Numbered from the stretch's first letter, positions 51,969-61,850 are shown. The stretch: 64,000 bases of DNA from SB11 sp965222995 (GCA_965222995.1 OZ244977.1:1488001-1552000); one strand, 5' to 3'. Notes: a model not told the origin generated them from the letters alone. Numbers and translations: made by a program.

Positions 51969-54551
51969 TTACTCAGTGTCTTCCGTATTATCATTTTCAT
52001 TTTGAGGTTCTTCAGTTGCATCATCGGCAACATTATCTCCTTCATTTGTTACTCCCTCTTCGCCTTCAATTTCATCCTCATCTTCTTCGCGTTCCACTTT
52101 AGCTATTGAGGCTATTTCATCCTTATCGCTCATCTTAATTAAGCGAACACCTTGTGTGGCTCTCCCCATCACTCTTAAATCTTCAATATGCATTCTAATT
52201 GCAATCCCCGATTTAAGTATAATCATTAAATCGTTTTCATCAGTAACGCTTTTAATGCCTACAAGGTTGCCGGTCTTATCAGTAATATTTAAGGTTTTTA
52301 CACCTTTACCTCCCCTTCCTGTTATTCTGTAATCGTCAATGTCAGTACGTTTACCGTACCCTTTTTCTGATACAACAAGCACTGTAGCATCGCTATTAGA
52401 TTTTACAGAAATCATACCAATTACCTCATCGGTGTTGCTTTCAAGCTTCACTCCTGTTACTCCACTGGCAGTTCTTCCCATAGCACGCACTAGGCTTTCA
52501 TTGAAACGAATAGCTTTTCCGCTTCGTTTTGCCATCACAATTTCTGATTGTCCATCGGTTAAAACTGCTTCTAACAGAATATCACCTTCGCGAATGGTAA
52601 CTGCGTTAATACCGTTTTGACGAGGACGTGAATAAGCTTCAAGCGTTGTTTTCTTAATGATACCGTTTTTAGTACACATTAAAATATAGTTATTCTCAAG
52701 GTATTCAGGGTCTGAAAGATTGGTAACCGGTATAAAGGCTTTTATTTTATCATCAGGCTCAATATTAATAAGGTTTTGTACTGCCCTGCCTTTTGCCGCT
52801 TTGCCTGTTTCAGGTATTTCGTACACGCGCAACCAATAACACTTACCTTTTTCAGTGAAGAACAGTAAATAGTTATGTGTTGTTGCAGTAAACAAGTACT
52901 CTATAAAATCTTCGTCTCTACTGGTAGCACCTTTATTACCTCTTCCTCCCCTGTTTTGTGCTCTATATTCTGATGATGGTGTACGTTTCATATACCCCAA
53001 GTGGCTTATGGTTATTACCACTTGCTCATCAGGTATCATATCTTCAATGCTAATCTCATCTGATGCGGGCACAATATCAGAACGGCGATCATCACCATAC
53101 TTATCACGCATCTCAGTCAACTCATCTTTAATTATTTGCATACGTAAGCTTTCATCAGCCAGTATGCTATTCAAATAATCAATTAGCTTCATTAATTCAG
53201 CATATTCATCCTTAATCTTATCGCGTTCAAGACCTGTAAGGCGTTGTAAACGCATATCAAGTATGGCTTTTGCCTGGATTTCAGTAAGCTTAAAGTTACT
53301 CATTAAGCCCTCTCTAGCCTCGTCTGGCGTTCTTGAGGCTCTGATTAATGCTATAACATCATCTAAATTATCAAGGGCGATTAATAAGCCTTCTAGTATA
53401 TGTGCACGCTTTTTAGCTTCATCCAGTTCGTATTGGGTGCGTCGTACTACAACCTCATGACGGTGATCTACATAATGCTTAATTAAATCTCTTAAATTAA
53501 GCATTTGAGGTCTTCCTTTAACTAAGGCGATGTTATTAACACTGAATGAGCTTTGTAGCTGCGTATATTTAAAAAGTTGATTAAGAATAATATTAGGTAT
53601 TGCGTCTTTTTTCAAATCGAAAACTATACGCAAACCATCTCTATCACTCTCATCTCTGATATCAGAAATACCTTCAATTATTTTTTCGTTAACCAAGTCT
53701 ACAGCTTTCACTATCAACTGGTTTGGCTGTACCATAAAGGGTACTTCAGTAACAATTATCTGGTCTTTGCCTGTTCTTGTAGTATCAAAATGCGTTTTAC
53801 CTCGTATTACTATCCTTCCTCTACCCGTCTCAAATGCGTCTTTTATTCCGTTCATACCGTAAATAGTCCCCCCGGTTGGGAAATCAGGGCCTTTTACGTG
53901 CTCCATCAACTCGCTTACCTCAATATCTTTATTATCTATATAAGCTATAGTTCCGTTAATTACCTCAGTAAGGTTATGCGGTGCCATATTGGTAGCCATA
54001 CCTACCGCTATACCGCTTGCTCCATTAACCAGAAGGTTTGGAATTTTAGCAGGCATTACCGAAGGCTCATTCAACGAATCATCAAAGTTGGGAGTAAAAT
54101 CAACGGTGTTTTTGTCAATATCCGTCATCATCTCCTCAGAGATTTTGCGAAGCCTGGCCTCGGTGTAACGCATAGCCGCAGGCGGGTCTCCGTCAATAGA
54201 ACCAAAGTTTCCTTGTCCGTCAACCAGCATATACCTCATACTCCAGGGCTGTGCCATACGTACCATGGCATCGTATACGCTACTATCGCCATGGGGATGG
54301 TATTTACCCAATACTTCACCCACTATACGTGCAGATTTTTTATACGACCTTCCACTACCCAAACCAAGCTCGGTCATTCCATATAATACACGGCGGTGAA
54401 CGGGCTTCAAACCGTCTCTAACATCGGGTAATGCACGTGAAACTATAACCGACATCGAATAGTCGATGTAGGCGGTTTTCATTTCATCTTCTATGTTAAT
54501 CGGGATGATACGTTCTCCCAATCCATCATTCAAGTTATTCTCCTCTGACAT
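51969..54551 (-). CDS. gyrA: DNA gyrase subunit A
   Basis: The cleavage subunit of DNA gyrase, 860 aa. Catalytic tyrosine Y129 lies in A-M-R-Y-T-E-A-R-L. The quinolone region reads H-P-H-G-D-S-S-V-Y-D, with S90 and D94 equivalent to E. coli S83 and D87, so no classical resistance change is present. The GyrA box in the C-terminal pinwheel reads G-R-G-G-K-G in place of Q-R-G-G-K-G; it still distinguishes gyrase from topoisomerase IV. The protein ends in a long acidic tail. It is a single gene away from any gyrB in this window. Confidence 0.96.
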   Translation of the reverse strand: MSEENNLNDGLGERIIPINIEDEMKTAYIDYSMSVIVSRALPDVRDGLKPVHRRVLYGMTELGLGSGRSYKKSARIVGEVLGKYHPHGDSSVYDAMVRMAQPWSMRYMLVDGQGNFGSIDGDPPAAMRYTEARLRKISEEMMTDIDKNTVDFTPNFDDSLNEPSVMPAKIPNLLVNGASGIAVGMATNMAPHNLTEVINGTIAYIDNKDIEVSELMEHVKGPDFPTGGTIYGMNGIKDAFETGRGRIVIRGKTHFDTTRTGKDQIIVTEVPFMVQPNQLIVKAVDLVNEKIIEGISDIRDESDRDGLRIVFDLKKDAIPNIILNQLFKYTQLQSSFSVNNIALVKGRPQMLNLRDLIKHYVDHRHEVVVRRTQYELDEAKKRAHILEGLLIALDNLDDVIALIRASRTPDEAREGLMSNFKLTEIQAKAILDMRLQRLTGLERDKIKDEYAELMKLIDYLNSILADESLRMQIIKDELTEMRDKYGDDRRSDIVPASDEISIEDMIPDEQVVITISHLGYMKRTPSSEYRAQNRGGRGNKGATSRDEDFIEYLFTATTHNYLLFFTEKGKCYWLRVYEIPETGKAAKGRAVQNLINIEPDDKIKAFIPVTNLSDPEYLENNYILMCTKNGIIKKTTLEAYSRPRQNGINAVTIREGDILLEAVLTDGQSEIVMAKRSGKAIRFNESLVRAMGRTASGVTGVKLESNTDEVIGMISVKSNSDATVLVVSEKGYGKRTDIDDYRITGRGGKGVKTLNITDKTGNLVGIKSVTDENDLMIILKSGIAIRMHIEDLRVMGRATQGVRLIKMSDKDEIASIAKVEREEDEDEIEGEEGVTNEGDNVADDATEEPQNENDNTEDTE

Positions 54552-54609
54552 ATTATTTTACAAGGCTGCTAAAATAGTCTATTTACCGTTTCTTAACCTA
54601 AAAGAATGC

Positions 54610-54623
54610 CCACATTAATGTGG
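54610..54623. promoter_or_regulatory. palindrome upstream of gyrA
   Basis: CCACATTAATGTGG is a 14-bp perfect palindrome 59 bp upstream of the gyrA ATG, in the 177-bp divergent region with the outer-membrane gene. A second weak inverted repeat AAGGT/ACCTT lies at 54641-54658. It is a candidate operator; no regulator is known. Confidence 0.4.
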
Positions 54624-54728
54624 AAAACACGAGACGTATTACCAAGGTGAAAAAAGACCTTCTTTTTACACTCTCACAAGGCATTACGAAAGGTTTTATT
54701 TTATTTTTATATTAAAAATATCAAGCTT

Positions 54729-55589
54729 ATGAAAAAAGTAATATTTATAGTGTTGTTCTTAACATCTTTCACTCCGGTTTCTTCACAAAACAAATATTTT
54801 AATGTGGGTGCTACAATAGGTACTCCCACTAAAACCAACTCCCTATTATTTGTACAAAATGTTGATTATATGAATAACCCTAGTGGTCAGGAAAAGCTTT
54901 TCTCTGTAAACTATGGAGCTTTTGTAAGTTTTGCTCCCTCTTTTTTGAATAAAAAAAATCGGTTTAGAAACTACATTGAACTGAAGTATGGAATTACAAA
55001 CAGAAATATTAACTGGAGATATGAAGAAACAAAAGTATTCTATTTAACAGAGGTATACTATTACAAACATTTCAATACCTACAACCAACAAAACTATAAT
55101 GCGAGTATTGGGCTTAAACACTTTGAGTCATTTGGCAACTTTAATATCTCGCTTGGTTGTGATATTCAATATATGAATTACCAGAGTGTGAATCACAAGT
55201 CAGGGTTTAACTACTGGGATAGTGTAGGCAAATGGACCGGATATAGAAATATTGAACAAAACCTACCCAGAGGCTATTCTATTGGATTAAACTCTAATAT
55301 CGGGTTGTTTTATACTCTTTCTAATGCATTTTCTATAGGCTGCCAACTAAATTTCGGTATTTACAGTACAAAAATAAAAGGAGCACTTACCTATGATGAT
55401 GTATATCATTACTGGGATAGCTGGAACTGGGTAACCACAGAAAATGCCAGGCACTCAGAAGTTGATAGAAGTCTTATAAATACTAGCCCCATAATACCTG
55501 AAATAAGAATAGCATGGCATTTTAACCACAAGAGAAATATTTGTTCGCGGCCCAATGAGGTACTTCCCTTACCATTAAAAGAAAATTAG
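54729..55589 (+). CDS. outer-membrane beta-barrel-like protein
   Basis: A 286-aa protein with a signal peptide (about 1-19). Alternating hydrophobic/aromatic strands such as F-R-N-Y-I-E-L-K-Y-G-I and F-S-I-G-C-Q-L-N-F-G-I-Y suggest an outer-membrane barrel with long loops, of the Bacteroidota PorT/outer-membrane type. The C terminus (I-R-I-A-W-H-F-N-H-K) lacks a terminal aromatic residue, since a tail of about 20 residues follows. I do not recognise a named family. Confidence 0.55.
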   Translation: MKKVIFIVLFLTSFTPVSSQNKYFNVGATIGTPTKTNSLLFVQNVDYMNNPSGQEKLFSVNYGAFVSFAPSFLNKKNRFRNYIELKYGITNRNINWRYEETKVFYLTEVYYYKHFNTYNQQNYNASIGLKHFESFGNFNISLGCDIQYMNYQSVNHKSGFNYWDSVGKWTGYRNIEQNLPRGYSIGLNSNIGLFYTLSNAFSIGCQLNFGIYSTKIKGALTYDDVYHYWDSWNWVTTENARHSEVDRSLINTSPIIPEIRIAWHFNHKRNICSRPNEVLPLPLKEN

Positions 55590-55600
55590 CTACTTTATAG

Positions 55601-55608
55601 TACTTTTG
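55601..55608 (+). promoter_or_regulatory. -7 promoter element (TACTTTTG)
   Basis: Exact TAnnTTTG, 38 bp upstream of the next gene's ATG. Confidence 0.4.
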
Positions 55609-55646
55609 TTTGGTAAAGTTAATATCTACTCTGTTTTTAATCGTTA

Positions 55647-56240
55647 ATGATTTCAAAACTAGCCAATACCAGTGCCTTTGCCATTATTCTTATTTGTTTC
55701 TTATTTCCCTTTTTGAGTATTAAATGCGGAGATAAAAAAATAACTCAATTTACAGGGCTGGATTTAGTTACAGGTAAAGAGTTTGTGGTTAAAAGTCCTG
55801 TAGACCACAATACTAAAAATAAGGTTACTGTATCTACTGAATTTGAAATAGGTAGTGAGGAGGAGGAAGAAATGGACACCAATTGGTTTATGGTTGGGAT
55901 ATTGGTTGCAGCTATTTGCGGTTTGATAGTTTCTTTATTCCATATTGGTAAAAAAAGGGTATTGGAAATTATTTGTGGAGGTATGGGTTTTTTACTTCTA
56001 CTATTAATGGCAGCTATATTGAGTAACCAAATAAAATCTGAGGCAGGCTTAGGGAATGAAATGTTGGGCTTAGAGATACATTTAGGTTATGAAATAGGCT
56101 TTTGGTTTATGTTTCTATTGTTTTTAGGGATTATTATTTACAACAGTGTTTTGCTGGTATTAGACAGCAAGAAACAAATACCACCTTCTTCTCCATTTAA
56201 TGATTATACTCCACCTGCATCCCTTGATAAAATTGAGTAG
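55647..56240 (+). CDS. membrane protein of unknown function
   Basis: A 197-aa protein with about four hydrophobic helices (residues 9-24, 82-102, 107-128, 150-172). Between the first two lies an extracytoplasmic loop of about 55 residues rich in Lys and Glu (G-S-E-E-E-E-E-M). The C terminus is Pro-rich. I do not recognise a family. It ends 43 bp before hbd and the two may be independent, as a -7 element overlaps its stop codon. Confidence 0.55.
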   Translation: MISKLANTSAFAIILICFLFPFLSIKCGDKKITQFTGLDLVTGKEFVVKSPVDHNTKNKVTVSTEFEIGSEEEEEMDTNWFMVGILVAAICGLIVSLFHIGKKRVLEIICGGMGFLLLLLMAAILSNQIKSEAGLGNEMLGLEIHLGYEIGFWFMFLLFLGIIIYNSVLLVLDSKKQIPPSSPFNDYTPPASLDKIE

Positions 56241-56245
56241 TTTTG
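56238..56245 (+). promoter_or_regulatory. -7 promoter element (TAGTTTTG) of hbd
   Basis: Exact TAnnTTTG that begins with the TAG stop of the preceding gene, 38 bp upstream of the hbd ATG. Confidence 0.45.
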
Positions 56246-56283
56246 CGGCTCTGAAAATTTAAAATAAACGTATAACATAAAAA

Positions 56284-57174
56284 ATGAAAAACATTACTGT
56301 AATTGGTTCAGGAACTATGGGCAACGGTATTGCCCATGTATTTGCACAAAACGGTTATGCAGTTTCTTTGGTTGATATTAACCAAGCGGCACTGGATAAG
56401 GCTATTGCTACTATAACTAAAAACCTTGACCGCCAATTAGCTAAAGAAAAAATCACTACCGAGCAAAAAGATGCATCTTTAGCAAACATAACTACATATA
56501 CTGAGTTAAGTAAAGGTGCTGCTAATGCTGATTTGGTAGTTGAGGCGGCTTCAGAGAACTTTTCTATTAAAAAATCAATTTTTGAGGAATTGGATAAAGT
56601 AGCGCCTGCCAATGCAATACTTTCAAGCAATACATCTTCAATATCAATTACACAAATAGCCGCTGTTACTAACAGACCTGATAAGGTTATTGGTATGCAC
56701 TTTATGAACCCGGTGCCTGTGATGAAATTAGTTGAAGTAATTGCAGGCTATGATACCAGCAAAGAAGTTACTGATACCATTATGGAGTTATCCAAAAACA
56801 TTGGCAAAATTCCTACTTTGGTAAATGATTACCCAGGTTTTATAGCTAATCGTATACTTATGCCAATGATAAATGAAGCTATTTACTCATTATATGAGGG
56901 TGTAGCTGGTGTTGAAGAAATTGATACAGTAATGAAACTTGGCATGGCGCACCCTATGGGGCCTTTGCAATTAGCAGATTTTATAGGCCTGGATGTTTGT
57001 AAAGCAATATTAGAGGTAATGTATGAAGGTTTTGGAAACCCTAAATATGCCCCTTGCCCATTATTGGTTAATATGGTTACCGCAAAACACTTAGGCGCAA
57101 AAACAGGAAAAGGTTTTTACGAATATACTGCGGGAAGTAAAGAATTAATTGTATCTTCACAATTCAAGAAATAA
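56284..57174 (+). CDS. hbd: 3-hydroxybutyryl-CoA dehydrogenase
   Basis: A 296-aa NAD-dependent 3-hydroxyacyl-CoA dehydrogenase that interconverts acetoacetyl-CoA and 3-hydroxybutyryl-CoA. It has the N-terminal Rossmann motif I-G-S-G-T-M-G-N-G-I-A, S-S-N-T-S-S-I-S-I-T, the catalytic region G-M-H-F-M-N-P-V-P-V-M-K-L-V-E, and the dimer domain with D-Y-P-G-F-I-A-N-R and K-T-G-K-G-F-Y-E-Y. It is a single-domain enzyme, without the hydratase half of fatty-acid-oxidation complexes. It may serve fatty-acid or butyrate-type metabolism. Confidence 0.93.
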   Translation: MKNITVIGSGTMGNGIAHVFAQNGYAVSLVDINQAALDKAIATITKNLDRQLAKEKITTEQKDASLANITTYTELSKGAANADLVVEAASENFSIKKSIFEELDKVAPANAILSSNTSSISITQIAAVTNRPDKVIGMHFMNPVPVMKLVEVIAGYDTSKEVTDTIMELSKNIGKIPTLVNDYPGFIANRILMPMINEAIYSLYEGVAGVEEIDTVMKLGMAHPMGPLQLADFIGLDVCKAILEVMYEGFGNPKYAPCPLLVNMVTAKHLGAKTGKGFYEYTAGSKELIVSSQFKK

Positions 57175-57230
57175 AAAAACAATTTTATTAAAAGTATAAA
57201 AAACCTCTATCAATCCTACCTTTAAGCAAT

Positions 57231-57259
57231 AGTCGCTTCGGAAACGAAGCGGCTTTTTT
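57231..57259 (+). terminator. terminator of hbd
   Basis: GTCGCTTCG-GAAA-CGAAGCGGC, nine pairs with a GNRA-type loop, followed by TTTTTT. Confidence 0.85.
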
Positions 57260-57315
57260 GTTTTACAAGCAAATAGTAATCATTTTATTAATTGCGACAT
57301 TGGCACAACAATAAA

Positions 57316-58668
57316 TTAGCGGTTATTTATCCAGCTAACTACGGTGTTAATCACTTCAACATCAACATTAGCAGGTATTTTATACTCATCAGGAGTTGAT
57401 AATTCATTCCCCTCTCCTGCTGTCATTTGATGGTTTAATTGAGCAAATAGCTTAAATGTAGCATTTTTATTTCCTGCTAATGCCTTCTTCCACAATTCAA
57501 AATCTTCAACAGTAACCTGATAGTCTCTGGCTCCCTGTAAGAACAACATAGGGTGCTTTACTTGCTTCACTACCTCAGTTTGGTTGTAATTATCCAAATC
57601 TATCCAGTATGACGGTGGAGATTTAAAAGGCAGGTACCGAGCCGATGTGGTTGAATCATACCATTTGGTTTTTAAGCGCACAAACTCTTCTTTGCTTCTG
57701 TCATACTCTTTTTTCTTTTCCGGATATAATTTGCCTAGGTACTCCATCTGCTCAATCACTTTATCAGCCAAACTCATAGCGGGGGCAGCCATAAATATTA
57801 AGCCAGCTAGTTTATTGTCCTTGTCTCTCAGCACTATACGGGGTAGCATCATTCCTCCCAAACTGTGTCCCAGTATAAATACCTTTTCAGGGTCTATATT
57901 TTTATGATTTCTCAAGAATTTTGCTCCTTCCAGCGCATCATCAACAGTTTCTTTGTTCACATCAAACTGTTTATCACGAGCACAATCGTCGCTATAGGTT
58001 AATGTTCTTTTATCATAACGCAATACAGCTATGCCGTTACTGCTTAATCCGTAGGCTATATCTTTAAAAGCCTGTAATGGGCCTGACTGTGCATTTCTAT
58101 CCCCTGGTCCGCTTCCGTGTACTAAAACAACAGCAGGTACTTTTTCTTTTTTACCTAAACCTGCCGGTAGGGTAAGTTCGCCTTCCATTATAAAAGGGGC
58201 TGCACCAAATTTGGTTTTGCGGGCCTGCACTTTTCGTCTGGTAACATAATCAGGGAGTTTATACTCTTTTTCCAGTTCCCTATCTTCTTTAGTTTGGGTT
58301 TTTGTAATAAGGTATGACGATACCATACCGTTTTTTAGGTTAAAACCTATTTTTAGCAAAACGTAAGCACTATCAAACTGTAATTCTTCAAGAAAGTACT
58401 CGCTTTTATTTTTTGTATACTGCTTTTTTGTTGTAGTACCTTTAAACTTTCCATATTTCTCCTCAAAATCGCGCCACAAATAATCTAGAATAAAAGGATT
58501 TATGGGCTTTCTACCGTCAGATGTATCAAAAAGCTTAGCAATATCACTAAACTCAAACTCTGTACTGAGTTTAATAATTTTTTTTACTGTTGTTTTATTT
58601 GACTTAGGCTGGGCTAATGAAAAAATACTTATGGCGATGAAGCCAATTACAAACACTATTCTCTTCAT
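57316..58668 (-). CDS. secreted alpha/beta hydrolase
   Basis: A 450-aa hydrolase with a signal peptide (about 1-19), an N-terminal DUF3887-like region (F-S-D-I-A-K-L-F-D, about 35-120), then an alpha/beta hydrolase domain. The nucleophile elbow is L-G-H-S-L-G-G-M-M; the oxyanion loop is V-L-V-H-G-S-G-P-G-D-R-N; the likely acid is D in Q-G-A-R-D-Y-Q-V and the His is in Q-L-N-H-Q-M. The catalytic type fits esterases or peptidases of the S9/dienelactone group. It acts outside the cytoplasm. Confidence 0.82.
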   Translation of the reverse strand: MKRIVFVIGFIAISIFSLAQPKSNKTTVKKIIKLSTEFEFSDIAKLFDTSDGRKPINPFILDYLWRDFEEKYGKFKGTTTKKQYTKNKSEYFLEELQFDSAYVLLKIGFNLKNGMVSSYLITKTQTKEDRELEKEYKLPDYVTRRKVQARKTKFGAAPFIMEGELTLPAGLGKKEKVPAVVLVHGSGPGDRNAQSGPLQAFKDIAYGLSSNGIAVLRYDKRTLTYSDDCARDKQFDVNKETVDDALEGAKFLRNHKNIDPEKVFILGHSLGGMMLPRIVLRDKDNKLAGLIFMAAPAMSLADKVIEQMEYLGKLYPEKKKEYDRSKEEFVRLKTKWYDSTTSARYLPFKSPPSYWIDLDNYNQTEVVKQVKHPMLFLQGARDYQVTVEDFELWKKALAGNKNATFKLFAQLNHQMTAGEGNELSTPDEYKIPANVDVEVINTVVSWINNR

Positions 58669-58808
58669 GATATATATGGCAAATGAACAAAAGTTGATTC
58701 ACTTATAAGACAATTCAATAAGTTTTTTTGTTCCTTCAATGATGATTTAAACTCACTTATAAATGACGGTGTAAACAAATTATTTGTGAGTATATCTTTT
58801 TGCTTTAG

Positions 58809-59879
58809 CTATACAGAACTATCAGCTTTTTCGCTACCCCCTTTGCGAAGTGTAAAGCCAAAGGTTGTTCCTACCCCTAATTTGCTACGTGCATTTATGC
58901 TTTGGTTGTGTGCTTCAATAATATGCTTCACAATGGCAAGTCCTAAGCCACTACCCCCTTCTTCCCTGCTTCTATGCCTGTCTACTCTATAAAAACGCTC
59001 AAAAAGTCTTGGTAAATGGTTGGCTTCAATTCCTTCACCGTTATCAGCAACTTCTATCAATAAGTTTTCATCCATATCATAAAAACTCACAATAGTTTTA
59101 CCACCTTGTTTACCATACTTTACAGAGTTTACCATTAAATTCACCAATACCTGACGTATTCTGTTTTTATCGGCAACTACCCAAAAAGACTTATCACACC
59201 CTTCTTTAAATGCAAAAGTTATTTCTTTTTCCTCAGCACGCATTTCTAAGGCCTCGAAAATATCAACCATAAGGGCATGGATATCAAATTTCTCCATCTC
59301 CATTTTCATTTGCCCTGTTTCCAGCTGACTTATGCTTATTAAATCTTCTACTAAATCAGAAAGCCGGTCTAAGCTTTTACCTGCTTTTTTTAAGAAACGA
59401 ATATTTACCGTAGGGTCTTCTATTGCCCCGTCAAGTAGTGTATGGATATAGCCCTGAATATTGAAAATAGGTGTTTTTAGCTCATGCGAAACATTACCTA
59501 AAAACTCCTTTCTAAATGCTTCGAGTTTGCGAAGTTGCTCAATTTCATTGGCTTGTGAGTTTGCCCAATCTAACACTTCCTGATTTACTTCTTCAATGGG
59601 GTTATGATTTAGTGAAAATGAAGATTCGCGAAGTGCATCGCTTAAATGCCTATTGGTTTTAAGCTGGTGAATGGTTTTATATATGAGCTTTATTTTTCGA
59701 TAAATAAATATCTCAATAGCCAGATAGAATAGTGTAAATGATGAAAGTAGTACTACCCCAAAAGCAATGAAGGCATCATTAATTTCAGGGCTTACCAAGT
59801 AAACTACTACTGAAACCAATAATGCCAACACTAAAGAGGTGAGTAACGAAATGTTACCCGGTGTTGGGTTTCTTATCAT
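58809..59879 (-). CDS. PhoR-like sensor histidine kinase
   Basis: A 356-aa membrane histidine kinase. Two transmembrane helices (about 12-30 and 36-56) are joined by only about five residues, so there is almost no periplasmic sensor, as in PhoR. The H-box N-V-S-H-E-L-K-T-P (H132) is followed by the ATPase boxes N-L-M-V-N-S-V-K-Y (N), V-A-D-N-G-E-G-I (G1), R-F-Y-R-V-D (F) and G-S-G-L-G-L-A (G2). No PAS domain is evident. Its start overlaps the stop of the response regulator (ATGA). Confidence 0.92.
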   Translation of the reverse strand: MIRNPTPGNISLLTSLVLALLVSVVVYLVSPEINDAFIAFGVVLLSSFTLFYLAIEIFIYRKIKLIYKTIHQLKTNRHLSDALRESSFSLNHNPIEEVNQEVLDWANSQANEIEQLRKLEAFRKEFLGNVSHELKTPIFNIQGYIHTLLDGAIEDPTVNIRFLKKAGKSLDRLSDLVEDLISISQLETGQMKMEMEKFDIHALMVDIFEALEMRAEEKEITFAFKEGCDKSFWVVADKNRIRQVLVNLMVNSVKYGKQGGKTIVSFYDMDENLLIEVADNGEGIEANHLPRLFERFYRVDRHRSREEGGSGLGLAIVKHIIEAHNQSINARSKLGVGTTFGFTLRKGGSEKADSSV

Positions 59880-60562
59880 TGTTCTTTTTCGAACTTATAT
59901 CCAACACCTTTTACAGTGCTGATATTCTCGTCGCCAAGTTTTTCTCTAATCTTACGTATATGTACATCAATAGTTCTATCCACCACAAGCACATCGTCTC
60001 CCCACACTTTCTCCAATATATTTTCACGGGTAAATACCTTTCCGGGTTTGCTGGCTAATAAATACAATAGTTCAAACTCTTTTTTAGCCATTTGTATTTT
60101 TTGCCCCTCTTGGGTAACTATAAAACTATCTTTATCTATAATTAAATTTCCCAATTCTATTTTAGCAGGTGCTGCACTTTGGTCTTTTCTGCGTAAAATA
60201 GCATTTATGCGACTAAGCAATACCCTTGGTTTTATGGGTTTTGCTATATAATCATCTGCACCTACATTAAACCCGGCTATTTCACTATACTCTTCGCTGC
60301 GTGCTGTTAAAAACACTATAAATGTGCTTTTAAACTCAGGCATTTCGCGAAGCCTGCGACAAGCCTCAATACCATCAAGTACAGGCATCATTACATCCAA
60401 TACAATAAGGTCGGGGTTAATTTCTTTTGCTTTCTCAATACCTTCTTGCCCATTTGAAGCTACATGAACATCATAACCTTCACGTTTTAAATTGTAGTCA
60501 ATAAATTCCAGTATATCCGGCTCATCATCTACTACTAATATTTTATGTGTATTTTTTTCCAT
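59876..60562 (-). CDS. PhoB-like OmpR-family response regulator
   Basis: A 228-aa response regulator. The receiver domain has acidic pair D12-D13, phospho-acceptor D56 (L-I-V-L-D-V-M-M-P) and the lysine in Y-I-A-K-P-I-K-P. The C-terminal winged-helix ends with V-D-R-T-I-D-V-H-I-R-K-I-R-E-K-L-G and V-K-G-V-G-Y-K-F, classic for PhoB/OmpR. The ATG at 60562 is chosen over a TTG at 60580. A possible promoter (TAACCTTG, one mismatch) lies just upstream. PhoB/PhoR-type phosphate control is likely, but no pst or pho target is in the window. Confidence 0.93.
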   Translation of the reverse strand: MEKNTHKILVVDDEPDILEFIDYNLKREGYDVHVASNGQEGIEKAKEINPDLIVLDVMMPVLDGIEACRRLREMPEFKSTFIVFLTARSEEYSEIAGFNVGADDYIAKPIKPRVLLSRINAILRRKDQSAAPAKIELGNLIIDKDSFIVTQEGQKIQMAKKEFELLYLLASKPGKVFTRENILEKVWGDDVLVVDRTIDVHIRKIREKLGDENISTVKGVGYKFEKEQ

Positions 60563-60701
60563 AACAGGAGTTTTGTGCAAGGTTATTAGCAGGTAATAAA
60601 CTAAACGTAAAGATAACTTTAACTAATTATTAACAGCTTTTGAGTGAACTTGGATGTAAACACTTTATCAACAAAGATAAACGAAGTGCTAAACCGTTTT
60701 A

Positions 60702-61850
60702 CTAATTAAATACTTCGCTAAGTTTGGTTTCTAGCTCACCCCCACGAAGGTTTTTAGCAATAATAACCCCTTCTTTATCAAGCAGAAGGGTTTGTGGTAT
60801 GCTGGTTACCTTATATGCTTTGGCAGCCGATGATTGCCAACCTCCCAGGTCGCTAACATGTTTCCAGGTTAATCCGTCTTGTGCAATTGCCTGCACCCAT
60901 GCAGCAGATTCTTTATCTAGCGAAACCCCGAAAATTTCAAAACCTTTGTCTTTATACTTATTGTATACCCTAACCACATTGGGGTTTTCAGCACGGCAGG
61001 GGCGGCACCAAGATGCCCAAAAATCAATCAATACATATTTACCTTGCAATGAACTTAGGCTTAATGTTGTACCCTGAGGAGTGTTTAATGTAATATCGGG
61101 TGCTTTTGAGCCTATGGCCGTAACAATACGCGATTGTGCATTATTTCTGTAATACGCATACCATTTGTTATTAGACTCATTAGCAATAGTTTGTAATAAG
61201 TTTTGTTCTGTTTCTCTATCGGCTGTTACTTGCAGCATTTCTATTGAGAATATTTTTGCAAAAGAAGTTTCAAGTGTTTTAAGTTCTTCTTGCTGTTTGT
61301 TTTTCAACTCAGCTACTACATCATTAATTTTAGCTTCAACAGCAGCCCGTTCTTTGGCACCCATAGCAGGATTCGCTTGGGTTTCTTTGTTTAACTCCAT
61401 TATTTTTTGATTGAACACAGAGTTTGTATTTGCCATTTTAGCTATTTCTTCACTGGCTGCACTATTACTTATCTCATAGGTAAGTGTCTCCCCACCGTCT
61501 ATATTCACCTCAATGTTTGAGGTGGTATCTATTACAAAGAACACATTTCTATATTGTCCTAAATTTATTAGTGCGTATGTTTTCTCTCGGATAAACCCAT
61601 TAATGGTAAAGTTTCCTTGCTCGTCTACCGCAGCAGTATCAAGCGGTTGGGTGCCATTTGGTGTAATTTCTTGGAGCACGATTTGAGGCACATTATAATT
61701 TGCTAGTTTTCCCTTAATAGTAAATGTTTGCCCTTTGTCTTCAATACTATTAGCCGAAGAGTTTTTTTCCTGATTATCTTTTGTTTTCTCTGATGTGCAA
61801 AAACTAAATACCAATAATGGTAGTAGATATAGTAGTTTAAATGATTTCAT
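60702..61850 (-). CDS. DUF4369/TlpA-like thiol-disulfide oxidoreductase
   Basis: A 382-aa periplasmic or membrane-anchored protein. After the signal peptide comes a DUF4369 beta domain (about 45-130; F-T-I-K-G-K-L, A-A-V-D-E-Q-G-N-F), a helical linker (about 140-235), and a thioredoxin-like TlpA domain with active site W-A-S-W-C-R-P-C-R and cis-Pro loop V-T-S-I-P-Q-T. A cysteine at residue 18 might be lipidated, but the preceding F is atypical for a lipobox. It is a close paralogue of the next gene upstream. Confidence 0.87.
   Translation of the reverse strand: MKSFKLLYLLPLLVFSFCTSEKTKDNQEKNSSANSIEDKGQTFTIKGKLANYNVPQIVLQEITPNGTQPLDTAAVDEQGNFTINGFIREKTYALINLGQYRNVFFVIDTTSNIEVNIDGGETLTYEISNSAASEEIAKMANTNSVFNQKIMELNKETQANPAMGAKERAAVEAKINDVVAELKNKQQEELKTLETSFAKIFSIEMLQVTADRETEQNLLQTIANESNNKWYAYYRNNAQSRIVTAIGSKAPDITLNTPQGTTLSLSSLQGKYVLIDFWASWCRPCRAENPNVVRVYNKYKDKGFEIFGVSLDKESAAWVQAIAQDGLTWKHVSDLGGWQSSAAKAYKVTSIPQTLLLDKEGVIIAKNLRGGELETKLSEVFN

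Noticed and set aside
53577..54386. 269-aa open frame on the plus strand inside gyrA
   Set aside because: It lies wholly antisense to the highly conserved gyrA cleavage domain and its translation is low in recognisable motifs; it is a codon shadow.
58699..58762. Direct repeat TCACTTATAA (58699-58708 and 58753-58762)
   Set aside because: Two ten-base AT-rich copies 54 bp apart in non-coding DNA can occur by chance, and there are no mobile-element features.
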